IMG/VR virus record: IMGVR_UViG_3300025617_000046
Span: 1 to 41,131 of that record
Reading direction: 5' to 3' (one strand)
DNA from: a virus
DNA: 41,131 nucleotides
The notes below the pieces were generated by a model. The model was not told the DNA's origin, did no database searches, and saw nothing but the letters and a program-made list of their open reading frames with translations. Positions 1 to 6,668 of this stretch are shown here, piece after piece. Position 1 is the first letter of the stretch, and each line of letters starts with the position of its first letter. The translations under genes and the position numbers were made by a program.

Positions 1-7
1 TGACACT

Positions 8-40
8 GATTCTTGGGGTGTGATAGAATCTAAGAATCTA
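8..40. repeat. short inverted and tandem repeats at the left edge
   Basis: GATTCTT (8-14) is the reverse complement of AAGAATC (32-38), and AGAATCTA occurs twice in tandem (25-32 and 33-40). No T-run follows, so it is not an obvious terminator. No gene is visible in the first 70 bases. Confidence 0.3.
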
Positions 41-70
41 GCGTAAATCGTTGGAAATACATAGGAAGTA

Positions 71-156
71 CGGAGTGTTTTGCGAAGCCAGCAGCCTGGT
101 AGCGCACTATACTGGGGGTGTAGGGGCCGTGGGTTCAAATCCCGCCACTCCGACCA
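71..156 (+). tRNA. tRNA-Pro(GGG)-like gene with an abnormal D-arm
   Basis: The acceptor stem CGGAGTG (71-77) pairs perfectly with CACTCCG (146-152), followed by A and an encoded CCA (154-156). The T-arm has a GTGGG/CCCGC stem around TTCAAAT. The anticodon stem CTATA/TGTAG encloses the loop CTGGGGG, which gives anticodon GGG (proline). The 3' two thirds look like a normal bacterial tRNA-Pro. The 5' part does not: between the acceptor stem and AGCCTGGTAGCGC there are about 15 bases where about 6 are expected, so the usual GCGC/GCGC D-stem cannot form without an oversized loop. The total is 86 bases against about 77. It may be a host tRNA damaged or rebuilt by integration, or a phage-borne tRNA mimic that serves as attachment site. 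Functionality as a tRNA is doubtful. Confidence 0.55.
93..156 (+). other. candidate phage attachment site (3' part of tRNA-Pro)
   Basis: Tyrosine recombinases commonly integrate at the 3' end of tRNA genes, with the integrase gene beside the site. Here the well-preserved part of the tRNA-Pro sequence (D-loop to CCA) ends 150 bases before the first integrase. No second copy of this stretch was seen in the window, so the matching attR is either beyond the right edge or absent because this is an unintegrated genome. The core boundaries are inferred from where the sequence becomes canonical. Confidence 0.45.
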
Positions 157-239
157 ACCTTAAGCCTTTGAAAACAAATAGCTTTTCGTTATCTTTCCCT
201 TGTAAATCCCAATGACTTACGCAACTTAAACGAGCGTTT

Positions 240-281
240 GACCACTGTTTATTAACTAGATTTGAGTTAAATTTAGTGGTC
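240..281. promoter_or_regulatory. nested inverted repeat in the integrase leader
   Basis: GACCACT (240-246) and AGTGGTC (275-281) are perfect inverted copies, and inside them TTAACT (252-257) pairs with AGTTAA (265-270). The structure ends 25 bases before the integrase start. AGTGGTC recurs twice just inside the integrase gene as tandem CAGTGGTCAAAG (482-493, 494-505). It could be an operator, an RNA hairpin controlling integrase translation, or integrase arm-binding sites. The rest of 157-306 shows no gene. Confidence 0.35.
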
Positions 282-306
282 AGAGGCTCCAAATAAGGAG
301 CAAGTC

Positions 307-1392
307 ATGATAAGAAAACGTGGTCAAAAATATCAGGCAAGGTGCCGTATCAACGGTAGGTTGTATGAAAAAACATTTGATACCCTCAATTCTGCAGAAC
401 AGTGGGTTTCCAAAACAAAACTTAAATACAATGATAAGACGCTGAAAATCACATCCCAAAATGAGGTGGTTTCAAGTAAAACAGTGGTCAAAGCAGTGGT
501 CAAAGAAGTGCGTTTTGCTGACCTAATTCTGAAATATCAGCAAGTTTATACCAGTGTCAAAAATGGTAAAGACAACGAAGACATCATCATTAACCGTATC
601 CTACGGGATGAACCGTGGGTGCAACTGGCCCCTGATTCGGTGACTTTAGATGATTTGACTGCCTACCGAGACAGCCGGTTACAGACCATCAAACCTTCTA
701 CCTTTAAACGTGAGTTTGCTATCTTGAAGCATTGCGCGAAGGTGTCGAAGGCTTTGGGCTTTGATGGTGTGAATGTGGAAATATTCCAACATCTACCCAT
801 ACCCCGAATATATGAACGGCCAGTACCTCGTATAACAAATGAGGATATCGAAAGGCTGCTGTTCATCGCTCGTTACGGCGCGACACGCAACAAATACATG
901 CATCCGCTTATCTTACTAGCTTTAGACACAGGCATGAGAAGGGGGGAGTGTTGTGGCCTGGTATGGGGTGACATAGACATGGCTAAGCAGGTCATTAATG
1001 TCCCCGCTGCCATAACAAAGACAGGCAAGCCCCGGACCATAGCCTTTACTAAGCGTGGTCTTGCCGCTCTGCTGGACCTAAAGCATCTAGCCCAGAAACC
1101 ATACAAAACAAAAGCTGTGCCATCACGCTTTGGCCCAGAACATCCTGTCGTACCAGCAACCGGTAATGGGGTTCGTATGGCCTGGCAGCGCGTCCGTAAA
1201 TCTGCTGGGTTATCACATCTACATTTCCACGACCTGCGCCATGAAGGTATTAGCCGTATGCATGAGGAAGGGATTACTGTCACAGAAGTCATGGGGCAGT
1301 CAGGGCACTCTGAAAGCAAGATGCTAGATAGGTACAGCCATGCTGATATTGACCGTGTCCGTCAGATAAGAGGGGGCCTGTACGATGCATAA
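307..1392 (+). CDS. int: tyrosine recombinase (phage integrase) 1
   Basis: This 361-aa site-specific recombinase would cut and join DNA at the attachment site through a covalent 3'-phosphotyrosine intermediate. The N-terminal 60 residues are basic and look like an arm-binding domain (YQARCRINGRLYEKTF). A core-binding segment follows, then the catalytic domain with every expected residue: Arg211 in TGMRRGE, the beta-hairpin Lys in TKTGKPR, His308 and Arg311 in HDLRH, His334 in GHS, and the nucleophile Tyr343 in LDRYSH. The start has AAGGAG at 295-300. The gene sits beside the tRNA-Pro-like site, as expected for an integrase. Its 3' end overlaps the next recombinase by 8 bases, so the two are probably translated together. 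The recombinase assignment is firm; which of the two performs integration cannot be told. Confidence 0.95.
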   Translation: MIRKRGQKYQARCRINGRLYEKTFDTLNSAEQWVSKTKLKYNDKTLKITSQNEVVSSKTVVKAVVKEVRFADLILKYQQVYTSVKNGKDNEDIIINRILRDEPWVQLAPDSVTLDDLTAYRDSRLQTIKPSTFKREFAILKHCAKVSKALGFDGVNVEIFQHLPIPRIYERPVPRITNEDIERLLFIARYGATRNKYMHPLILLALDTGMRRGECCGLVWGDIDMAKQVINVPAAITKTGKPRTIAFTKRGLAALLDLKHLAQKPYKTKAVPSRFGPEHPVVPATGNGVRMAWQRVRKSAGLSHLHFHDLRHEGISRMHEEGITVTEVMGQSGHSESKMLDRYSHADIDRVRQIRGGLYDA

Positions 1393-2251
1393 GCAACCTT
1401 CACTATTTGACCAGGCTACCATAGACAACAGCTTCTGGGGCTTTGTACAGCGTGAGGCAAAGCGGATGTGGCCGAGTGATACACATCGTAGCCGCAGCCT
1501 GTCTCAGTCCCGTGCATTTACAGAATTTGGCAACACTGCAAAGCGTCCCCTCAGTCAATTTCTGTCTAGTGATCTGGATGATTTTGCAGACCATCTGATT
1601 GCCCAGGGCAAGTCTGAGGCTACTGTGAACCGGTACCTGGCTAGTGTGAGCAAGGTTTTCAATCATGCTGTGAGCAAGCGCGTTCTGAAATTTGCACCCA
1701 AGCCTAACTTCTTCAAAGAGCCAGAGGGTAGGGTGCGCTATTTTGATGATGCTGAAATCGAACTGATGCTATCCTTCTTCAATAAACGTGGTGATTGGTG
1801 GATGCACGATATGGTGTTGTTGGCACTCAAAACCGGTATGCGTAAGGGTGAAATCGTGGCTCTAGGTCAGGGTGCTGCCACTATAACACCGTGCGGTCAG
1901 TGGATTGAGTTACCAGCTGAAGTGACCAAAACCGGCAAGGCCCGTGCAGTTGCTATTAGTAATGCATTAGCTAACGGCGCAGCGCACCGCCTTGCGGATA
2001 ATCTAGGTAGTGAATACACAGATAAGAGGTTTGAATATCGGTGGGGGCTGTTGAAGCGTGAGTATGCCCGTAATGACGATACATATGTATTCCATGTAAC
2101 GCGCCACACAGCTGCGTCACGGATGGCTAATGACCTGGCGGTGCCAACGGTCACCATAGCCCAGGCATTGGGCCACAGCAGCCTTCAGACCACACAAAAA
2201 TATGTACACGCCAAGCCAGATACGCTTGCCGATATAAGTAACCGCATGTGA
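1385..2251 (+). CDS. tyrosine recombinase 2, overlapping the first
   Basis: A second complete tyrosine recombinase of 288 aa starts inside the end of integrase 1. It has a SAM-like core-binding region (about residues 40-115, with LIAQGKSEATVNRYLASVSK) and a full catalytic set: Arg153 in TGMRKGE, Lys in VTKTGKAR, His237 and Arg240 in HVTRHTA, His264 in LGHSS, and Tyr273 in TQKYVH. It lacks the N-terminal arm-binding extension of integrase 1, so it is closer to XerC/D-type or tandem recombinases of integrating elements. Two intact recombinases in one operon suggest a heteromeric reaction, or separate roles in integration and excision; this is inference. A strong terminator follows 26 bases after the stop. 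Confidence 0.93.
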   Translation: MHKQPSLFDQATIDNSFWGFVQREAKRMWPSDTHRSRSLSQSRAFTEFGNTAKRPLSQFLSSDLDDFADHLIAQGKSEATVNRYLASVSKVFNHAVSKRVLKFAPKPNFFKEPEGRVRYFDDAEIELMLSFFNKRGDWWMHDMVLLALKTGMRKGEIVALGQGAATITPCGQWIELPAEVTKTGKARAVAISNALANGAAHRLADNLGSEYTDKRFEYRWGLLKREYARNDDTYVFHVTRHTAASRMANDLAVPTVTIAQALGHSSLQTTQKYVHAKPDTLADISNRM

Positions 2252-2277
2252 GCGGTGACAATCTATCACTACCCACT

Positions 2278-2305
2278 GGGTCGCCTTCGGGCGGCCCTTT
2301 TTTTT
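2278..2305 (+). terminator. rho-independent terminator after the integrase operon
   Basis: Stem GGGTCGCC/GGCGGCCC (8 bp with one G-U pair), a very stable UUCG tetraloop, then eight or more T. It ends the two-gene recombinase transcript and separates it from the early gene block. Confidence 0.92.
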
Positions 2306-2343
2306 GCCTGTGCAATTAGAGGCGGCTCATGCCTATAGAGTAG

Positions 2344-2369
2344 TTTTTTGGTCTTCTCATGCCAAAAAA
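2344..2369. other. T-rich/A-rich hairpin between the integrase and early blocks
   Basis: TTTTTTGG (2344-2351) and CCAAAAAA (2362-2369) form an 8-bp stem with a 10-base loop. A weak terminator acting in either direction is possible. No gene is seen between 2306 and 2484. Confidence 0.3.
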
Positions 2370-2398
2370 TCGCCATTTTAGACCCTCCAAAACTCCAG

Positions 2399-2412
2399 GG
2401 TTTCTGCGGGTT
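2399..2412 (+). repeat. 14-base element, inverted copy of the one at 5870
   Basis: GGTTTCTGCGGGTT here is the exact reverse complement of 5870-5883. It lies one base upstream of the first 19-base promoter-like repeat. Together the two copies bracket the two small early genes and the RNA polymerase gene. Function unknown. Confidence 0.6.
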
Positions 2413-2413
2413 C

Positions 2414-2432
2414 CAAGACTACAGACTTATGT
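2414..2432 (+). promoter_or_regulatory. candidate phage RNA polymerase promoter, copy 1
   Basis: CAAGACTACAGACTTATGT occurs here, at 5893 (one base different) and at 15565 (identical), always on the + strand and always in a non-coding gap ahead of a gene block. T7-like phages use promoters of about 20 bases repeated like this. The downstream bases (ACCAA) are also shared with copy 2 (ACTAA). Confidence 0.6.
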
Positions 2433-2484
2433 ACCAAATCGAAATGATTGGTGCGTCCCTGTAATCTGGATAAAGGAGATGCAA

Positions 2485-2670
2485 ATGAGTTCAATAGGAC
2501 ATGAGATACCACAAACCACATCCTCAGACAGCTACGCAAATGAGGCTGCCCAAGTTGTCTTAAGGGCCTTGGATGGGTCTAGAGGGACATGGGTCAGACA
2601 TGAACCAAGAATAAACCTAAGTGACCTAATCAGTGGGTCTACGAATGATAATGGAAGGGGTAGAAGATGA
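2485..2670 (+). CDS. small early protein of unknown function (61 aa)
   Basis: Not recognised. The start at 2485 is chosen because AAGGAG (2473-2478) is correctly spaced. A longer frame from 2359 would run through the promoter-like repeat and is unlikely. The product is hydrophilic and begins MSSIGHEIPQTT, with a basic end (NDNGRGRR). Its last four bases overlap the start of the next gene (ATGA), so the two are probably translated together. Position just ahead of the RNA polymerase is typical of small host-takeover proteins, but that is only positional inference. Confidence 0.6.
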   Translation: MSSIGHEIPQTTSSDSYANEAAQVVLRALDGSRGTWVRHEPRINLSDLISGSTNDNGRGRR

Positions 2671-2909
2671 GCGTAATGACTTTAGTACCAGAGAACGTAA
2701 TAGATGATTTCGTGGATTACTGCCGGTCTTTTTACGGCTACGGAGGCATCTACTCCATGAACGCGCCGCTGCCCGTGATTAAGGCTGCGGTGACCAAATA
2801 CCTCAGTAGGCCGGAAGATGAATGGGACTTTCCGTTTGAGTGCGACAGCATGGACAGAGAGGGCGTCCGAAGCATCCTAGAATACGAGTTCGGGTTGTCT
2901 GAACAATAG
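2667..2909 (+). CDS. small acidic early protein (80 aa)
   Basis: Not recognised. The protein is acidic, with aromatic-rich segments (DDFVDYCRSFYGYGGIY near the N-terminus) and an acidic C-terminal half (RPEDEWDFPFECDS). It has no membrane segment or signal peptide. It overlaps the preceding small gene by four bases and is followed by a strong RNA hairpin and then the RNA polymerase gene. Confidence 0.6.
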   Translation: MSVMTLVPENVIDDFVDYCRSFYGYGGIYSMNAPLPVIKAAVTKYLSRPEDEWDFPFECDSMDREGVRSILEYEFGLSEQ

Positions 2910-2916
2910 GTGCGTG

Positions 2917-2945
2917 GTGGGTGGTGATAAATGGTCACTACCCAC
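2917..2945 (+). other. strong hairpin upstream of the RNA polymerase gene
   Basis: GTGGGTGGTGA (2917-2927) and TCACTACCCAC (2935-2945) form an 11-bp stem with one G-U pair and a 7-base loop. No T-run follows, so it is not a standard terminator. In T7, early mRNAs are cut by RNase III at such hairpins; a processing site or attenuator is possible here. Confidence 0.45.
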
Positions 2946-3016
2946 ACCCCTTTGTCATAGCCAATTGTCAACCCAAACATCTGTAAAAAAAGTGCAAAAA
3001 TTTGCCATTGTGTGGA

Positions 3017-3026
3017 CGACATGTCG
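3017..3026. promoter_or_regulatory. 10-base palindrome ahead of the RNA polymerase start
   Basis: CGACATGTCG is a perfect palindrome, flanked by GG and CC once one mismatched pair is allowed. It lies 38 bases before the polymerase start codon and could be an operator. Chance occurrence cannot be excluded. Confidence 0.25.
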
Positions 3027-3064
3027 CCCCACGTTTGATAATAATGGATAATGTAAGGAGTAGC

Positions 3065-5869
3065 ATGGATAACAAGAAAAACATTCATCAGCTCAATCAA
3101 GAGCAAGAAACCCGCATGACAGAGCGGGGCGAAGCAAACGCACAGCGTAAGCTCAAAAAAGCTATTAAGCGCGGCGATTTGTCTGGAACAAAAGCTGGTT
3201 TAAACTTGGCTGCTGAAGCACGGGAAAATGTCATTCTGGGCATTGAGGTGCAAGAAAACATTCAAGAAGCTATCGAACAGCTTATCGCGGAAACAGAAGC
3301 AAATGGTGCTAAAACACCTTCGGGCTGGCTACGCGAGCTGAAGGTAGTGCCATCAGATGTTGTTGCTGAACTGGCCCTACGGGTCTGTCTAGACTCTGTC
3401 GGCGCACAGTTTACCCAAGCAAATACAATTGTACATTTGGCAGAGGCTATGGAAGCCGCTGTTCTTAACTGGCACATGAGAAGCATCCCAGCAGGTAAAG
3501 ACTTTTTCAAAAATCTTAATCGCATTAACAAAGAAGAGGGTGGCTCAAAATACACAATGCGCCAGAGAGCCATCTACATCGCTAGTAAGCCTAAAATGCG
3601 TCAGATGCATGATGCGAAGGGCCAGCCAATGCTGAATGATGATGGGTCTCGTAAACTGGAAATCGACCCAAACCATTACTATTGGTCAAAGTGGACTGAC
3701 TCCCTAAAAGTAAAGGTTGGCGGTATAATGATGGCCGGTGTGCAACGAGGTGCAGCTAATGTATTCGTCTTTGAAAAAGAAAAAGAAGATTACACAGATG
3801 AGCATGTTGTTCCACGCATCCAGTTTACCGAATGGGCACAAGAAAATCTGACATCTGAGCTTGACGAGCTGTGTAGAAAATCTCCCATGCATGGCCCATT
3901 GTTTGATGTGCCAAATGATTGGGGACTACGAACAGTAGGGCCTTATGGCCAGCTATCCCTAAATATGCTAACGCCAATCGTTAAAAACATGTCACCAGAC
4001 CAAGCGAAAGCAGTGGACAAAGCGATGTTAGATGGCTCTCTAGATGAAGCCATGAGTGCGCTTAATAGTTTGCAGCGAGTTCCATACTCTCTAAATGCAG
4101 ATATTGTGGACCTTGTTGAATGGACTGTTAAAAAGATTGAAGCGAGTGAAGGGCGTCTAAAGGTTGAAGGATTTCCGTCTTTAAGCAAAGTTGAGGCACT
4201 CGAAAAGAAATCATCCAAAGAAACACAGAAGATGAGCGATGCAGACCGCAGTGCCTATCTGATGGAACTAACAAGCCGCAGAAAGCATAACCGCGAAGTA
4301 CCGGCTAATCTTCTGGCTCTGAAGCGGCGTTTGGAAGAAGCAAACCATGTGCTGGAGACAATGAAACCGACTAAAGACCAAATAGCAATCGACAGGTTTT
4401 ATCTGCCCATGAACTGGGATTTTAGAGGTCGGATCTACCACCTTGCTGAGTTCGGCTTCCAAAACACAGACTACATGAGAGCCATGTTTTTGTTTGCTGA
4501 TAAAGGTAAAGTGACGAAGAAGAATGAGCATCATCTTTTCCACCACCTAGCTAACATGTTCGGCTGTGGCATTGATAAGGAAAGCCATGCAGCGCGTAAG
4601 GCGTGGGCAGAGCGGAACATGGACAAAATCCTAGCGGTAGGTAAAAACCCTAAAGATGATGTTACGTTTTGGGAGAAAAATGAGCCAATCACTGGGGAAG
4701 GAACCGGCGAAACAGAAACTGCTTTTGAGTTTTGGCACACCTGCGATGAGCCTTTCCAATTTGCAGCAGCTTGCATTGAAATGTACCGCTACTCCCAACA
4801 TGGCGAAGGCTATGAGACAGGTTTGCCTATCCAGAAAGATGCAACACAGTCTGGTATGCAATTCTACGCTATGCTAGCCCGTAGCAGAAAAGATGGTGAA
4901 AAGGTAAACCTGACTGCAAGCGGTTCACAATCTACACCAGGTGACATCTACATCAATGTCCGTGACAAAGCTGAAGAAATGTTACTTGAAACGGTTGCTA
5001 AGCTTGAGGCCAAAGAGGCTGAAGGCACGTTAGAGGGTGATGAGATAGCTGACCTACGTTTGGCTAAACAGTGGAAGGATTATGGTTTGAGGCGGGGTCT
5101 GATGAAGACGCCGGTGATGACCCTGGCCTATGGCTCGGACCTTTATGGTTTTGCTAAATCAATTCGTGACAACGATATGAAGGAGCTGACCAGAGATGTA
5201 CGCGAAGGCCGCAGAGACAAGCATCCCTTTCACTGTGATGATGACGCCATTCTGAACGATGAAGGCTATAAAGCCTCATGGTTCATGGCCAAAATCATCA
5301 AAGAAGCCATTTTAAAAACAGTCACATCAGCGGCAGATGGCATGGATTATCTGCAGAAGATGGCCAAGCTGTGTCACACGGTAGATTTGCAGTTTGCCTA
5401 CAAAACCCCTCTGAACTTTCCAATGATGCAATACTGCAGAGATGAAAAGAAAAGAAAATTACAGGTGGAAATGCCAAAATGGGAAAATGAAGCGTTGAGC
5501 AAACGTGGCAGCGTTTCGCTGCAGCAGTACCACGATACCATTAACAGAGATGAGGCAATGAACGGGGCATCCCCTAATTTCATTCATAGCCTCGATGCTA
5601 CATTGTTGATGAAATCGGTACTGCTTTGTCGTTCCAGGGGCATAACAAATGTAATGACTGTCCACGACAGTTTTAGCACAACAATAGACAATGTTGATAT
5701 GATGGTTGACGCTATCAAAACCAGCTTTGTTGACCTGTTTGAGGATTACTGTCCCTACGATGCGCTGATGCAACAAACCATGCAGCGTATTGCAGACAAA
5801 ATGAAGCTCCCGGACCAGCTCGATTTGGACATAAAAGAGGTGCTGGATAGCGAATACGCCTTCAGCTAA
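3065..5869 (+). CDS. single-subunit DNA-dependent RNA polymerase (T7 family)
   Basis: A 934-aa T7-type RNA polymerase (T7: 883 aa) that would transcribe phage middle and late genes from its own promoters. All polymerase motifs are visible: MNWDFRGRIYHLAEF (T7 MDWRGRVYAV region), motif A with Asp592 in QKDATQSGMQF, motif B with Lys681 and Tyr689 in MKTPVMTLAYGS (the T7 Lys631/Tyr639 spacing is kept), and motif C with Asp868 in TVHDSF. Both metal-binding aspartates are present. The start at 3065 has AAGGAG at 3055-3060; an in-frame start at 3002 lacks this. The gene is flanked by the two 19-base repeats it may recognise. It is probably read first by host polymerase, although no convincing host promoter was found. 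Confidence 0.96.
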   Translation: MDNKKNIHQLNQEQETRMTERGEANAQRKLKKAIKRGDLSGTKAGLNLAAEARENVILGIEVQENIQEAIEQLIAETEANGAKTPSGWLRELKVVPSDVVAELALRVCLDSVGAQFTQANTIVHLAEAMEAAVLNWHMRSIPAGKDFFKNLNRINKEEGGSKYTMRQRAIYIASKPKMRQMHDAKGQPMLNDDGSRKLEIDPNHYYWSKWTDSLKVKVGGIMMAGVQRGAANVFVFEKEKEDYTDEHVVPRIQFTEWAQENLTSELDELCRKSPMHGPLFDVPNDWGLRTVGPYGQLSLNMLTPIVKNMSPDQAKAVDKAMLDGSLDEAMSALNSLQRVPYSLNADIVDLVEWTVKKIEASEGRLKVEGFPSLSKVEALEKKSSKETQKMSDADRSAYLMELTSRRKHNREVPANLLALKRRLEEANHVLETMKPTKDQIAIDRFYLPMNWDFRGRIYHLAEFGFQNTDYMRAMFLFADKGKVTKKNEHHLFHHLANMFGCGIDKESHAARKAWAERNMDKILAVGKNPKDDVTFWEKNEPITGEGTGETETAFEFWHTCDEPFQFAAACIEMYRYSQHGEGYETGLPIQKDATQSGMQFYAMLARSRKDGEKVNLTASGSQSTPGDIYINVRDKAEEMLLETVAKLEAKEAEGTLEGDEIADLRLAKQWKDYGLRRGLMKTPVMTLAYGSDLYGFAKSIRDNDMKELTRDVREGRRDKHPFHCDDDAILNDEGYKASWFMAKIIKEAILKTVTSAADGMDYLQKMAKLCHTVDLQFAYKTPLNFPMMQYCRDEKKRKLQVEMPKWENEALSKRGSVSLQQYHDTINRDEAMNGASPNFIHSLDATLLMKSVLLCRSRGITNVMTVHDSFSTTIDNVDMMVDAIKTSFVDLFEDYCPYDALMQQTMQRIADKMKLPDQLDLDIKEVLDSEYAFS

Positions 5870-5883
5870 AACCCGCAGAAACC
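5870..5883 (-). repeat. 14-base element, inverted copy of the one at 2399
   Basis: AACCCGCAGAAACC begins right after the RNA polymerase stop codon and is the exact reverse complement of 2399-2412. It sits 9 bases before the second 19-base repeat. The pair therefore frames the polymerase cassette. Confidence 0.6.
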
Positions 5884-5892
5884 ATAGTGTTT

Positions 5893-5911
5893 CAAGGCTA
5901 CAGACTTATGT
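5893..5911 (+). promoter_or_regulatory. candidate phage RNA polymerase promoter, copy 2
   Basis: CAAGGCTACAGACTTATGT differs from copies 1 and 3 by one base. It precedes the replication block. A small terminator-like hairpin starts only 8 bases downstream, which is odd for a promoter and is noted as a finding. Confidence 0.55.
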
Positions 5912-5918
5912 ACTAAGC

Positions 5919-5941
5919 GGCTCCAGAAATGGGGCTTTTTT
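5919..5941 (+). terminator. probable terminator after the RNA polymerase gene
   Basis: GGCTCC/GGGGCT forms a 6-bp stem with G-U pairs and a 6-base loop (AGAAAT), followed by six T. It is moderate in strength. It may end host-polymerase transcripts of the early block while the phage polymerase reads through. Confidence 0.55.
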
Positions 5942-5974
5942 AGTGCGTAATTTTCACATCAAAAAGAGAAACCA

Positions 5975-6145
5975 ATGGACCCACGAGAGCGACTTTTGGG
6001 GATAGGGAAGCTTTACCTAAAACGTGGGCAACCTATCCCTCTCGACCTGCTCGTTGAAGCAGAAGAATTGGGCTTGTCCTTAGTAGAGTTTGGACTGCCT
6101 ACAACCAATAACAACAACGAAAAAGAAGGAGAGTTTAATGAGTAA
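5975..6145 (+). CDS. small protein ahead of the ssDNA-binding protein (56 aa)
   Basis: Not recognised. The open frame runs from MDPRERLLGIGKLYLKRG to a polar tail (NNNNEKEGEFNE). Its stop codon overlaps the start of the ssDNA-binding protein gene by 8 bases, the same tight coupling seen across this block. The middle (PLDLLVEAEELGLSLVEFG) should be amphipathic helix. The ribosome site is weak (AGAGAAACC). The coding call rests on overlap, composition and the lack of another gene in 5870-6137. Confidence 0.55.
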   Translation: MDPRERLLGIGKLYLKRGQPIPLDLLVEAEELGLSLVEFGLPTTNNNNEKEGEFNE

Positions 6146-6668
6146 ACTCATGTTTAAAACACCACGGGGCATTGCAATGTACCCTTACCTCAACCGTCCT
6201 GATACCCAATTTGACACTAACGGTAAATACAAGGTCAATCTGAGGATGAAAAAGGAAGACGCCAAGCCGCTTGTCGATGCAGTTAAGAAAGCTGCAGAAG
6301 AGGAGTTTGGTGCCAAGGCGAAATCAGCCAAGCTACCATTTAAGACTGATGAAGACACCGGCGATTTGATTGTCGTTACTGGCAGCAAATTTGTGCCAAA
6401 AATGTTGGACTCTCAAGGCACAACAATACCACCTCATAACGCTCCAGAAATCTTTGGCGGTTCTGAATTGATATTGGGCGGCAACATGTACGCTTACAAC
6501 GCTGGCGGCTCAATTGGCATTTCTATGCAGTTGGGTGGTGTCCAAATCATCTCGCTGGCTGACAGCATCAATGGTCAAGGTTTAACCTTTGATAAGGTTG
6601 AGGATGGTTTTGTTGCAGCCAACGATGACCAGCCGGGTGAAGCAGCAGAGGGCAGTTACAATTTCTAG
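6138..6668 (+). CDS. single-stranded DNA-binding protein (T7 gp2.5-like)
   Basis: A 176-aa protein that would coat single-stranded DNA at the fork and contact polymerase and helicase. The N-terminus (MSKLMFKTPRGIAMYPYLNR) and the repeated beta-strand pattern match phage gp2.5-type OB-fold proteins. The C-terminus is acidic and ends in an aromatic residue (GEAAEGSYNF); in T7 the acidic tail with terminal Phe docks on partner proteins. The start at 6138 has AAGGAG six bases upstream, so a longer frame from 6090 is rejected. Position directly before endonuclease I and primase-helicase follows the T7 gene order 2.5-3-4. Confidence 0.85.
   Translation: MSKLMFKTPRGIAMYPYLNRPDTQFDTNGKYKVNLRMKKEDAKPLVDAVKKAAEEEFGAKAKSAKLPFKTDEDTGDLIVVTGSKFVPKMLDSQGTTIPPHNAPEIFGGSELILGGNMYAYNAGGSIGISMQLGGVQIISLADSINGQGLTFDKVEDGFVAANDDQPGEAAEGSYNF

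Noticed and set aside
2359-2484. Longer N-terminus for the first early gene
   Set aside because: It would translate through the promoter-like repeat and the 14-base element and lacks a ribosome site; 2485 has a good one.
4531-4877. Frames opposite or shifted within the RNA polymerase gene
   Set aside because: The polymerase motifs fix the true frame; the others are shadows without ribosome sites.
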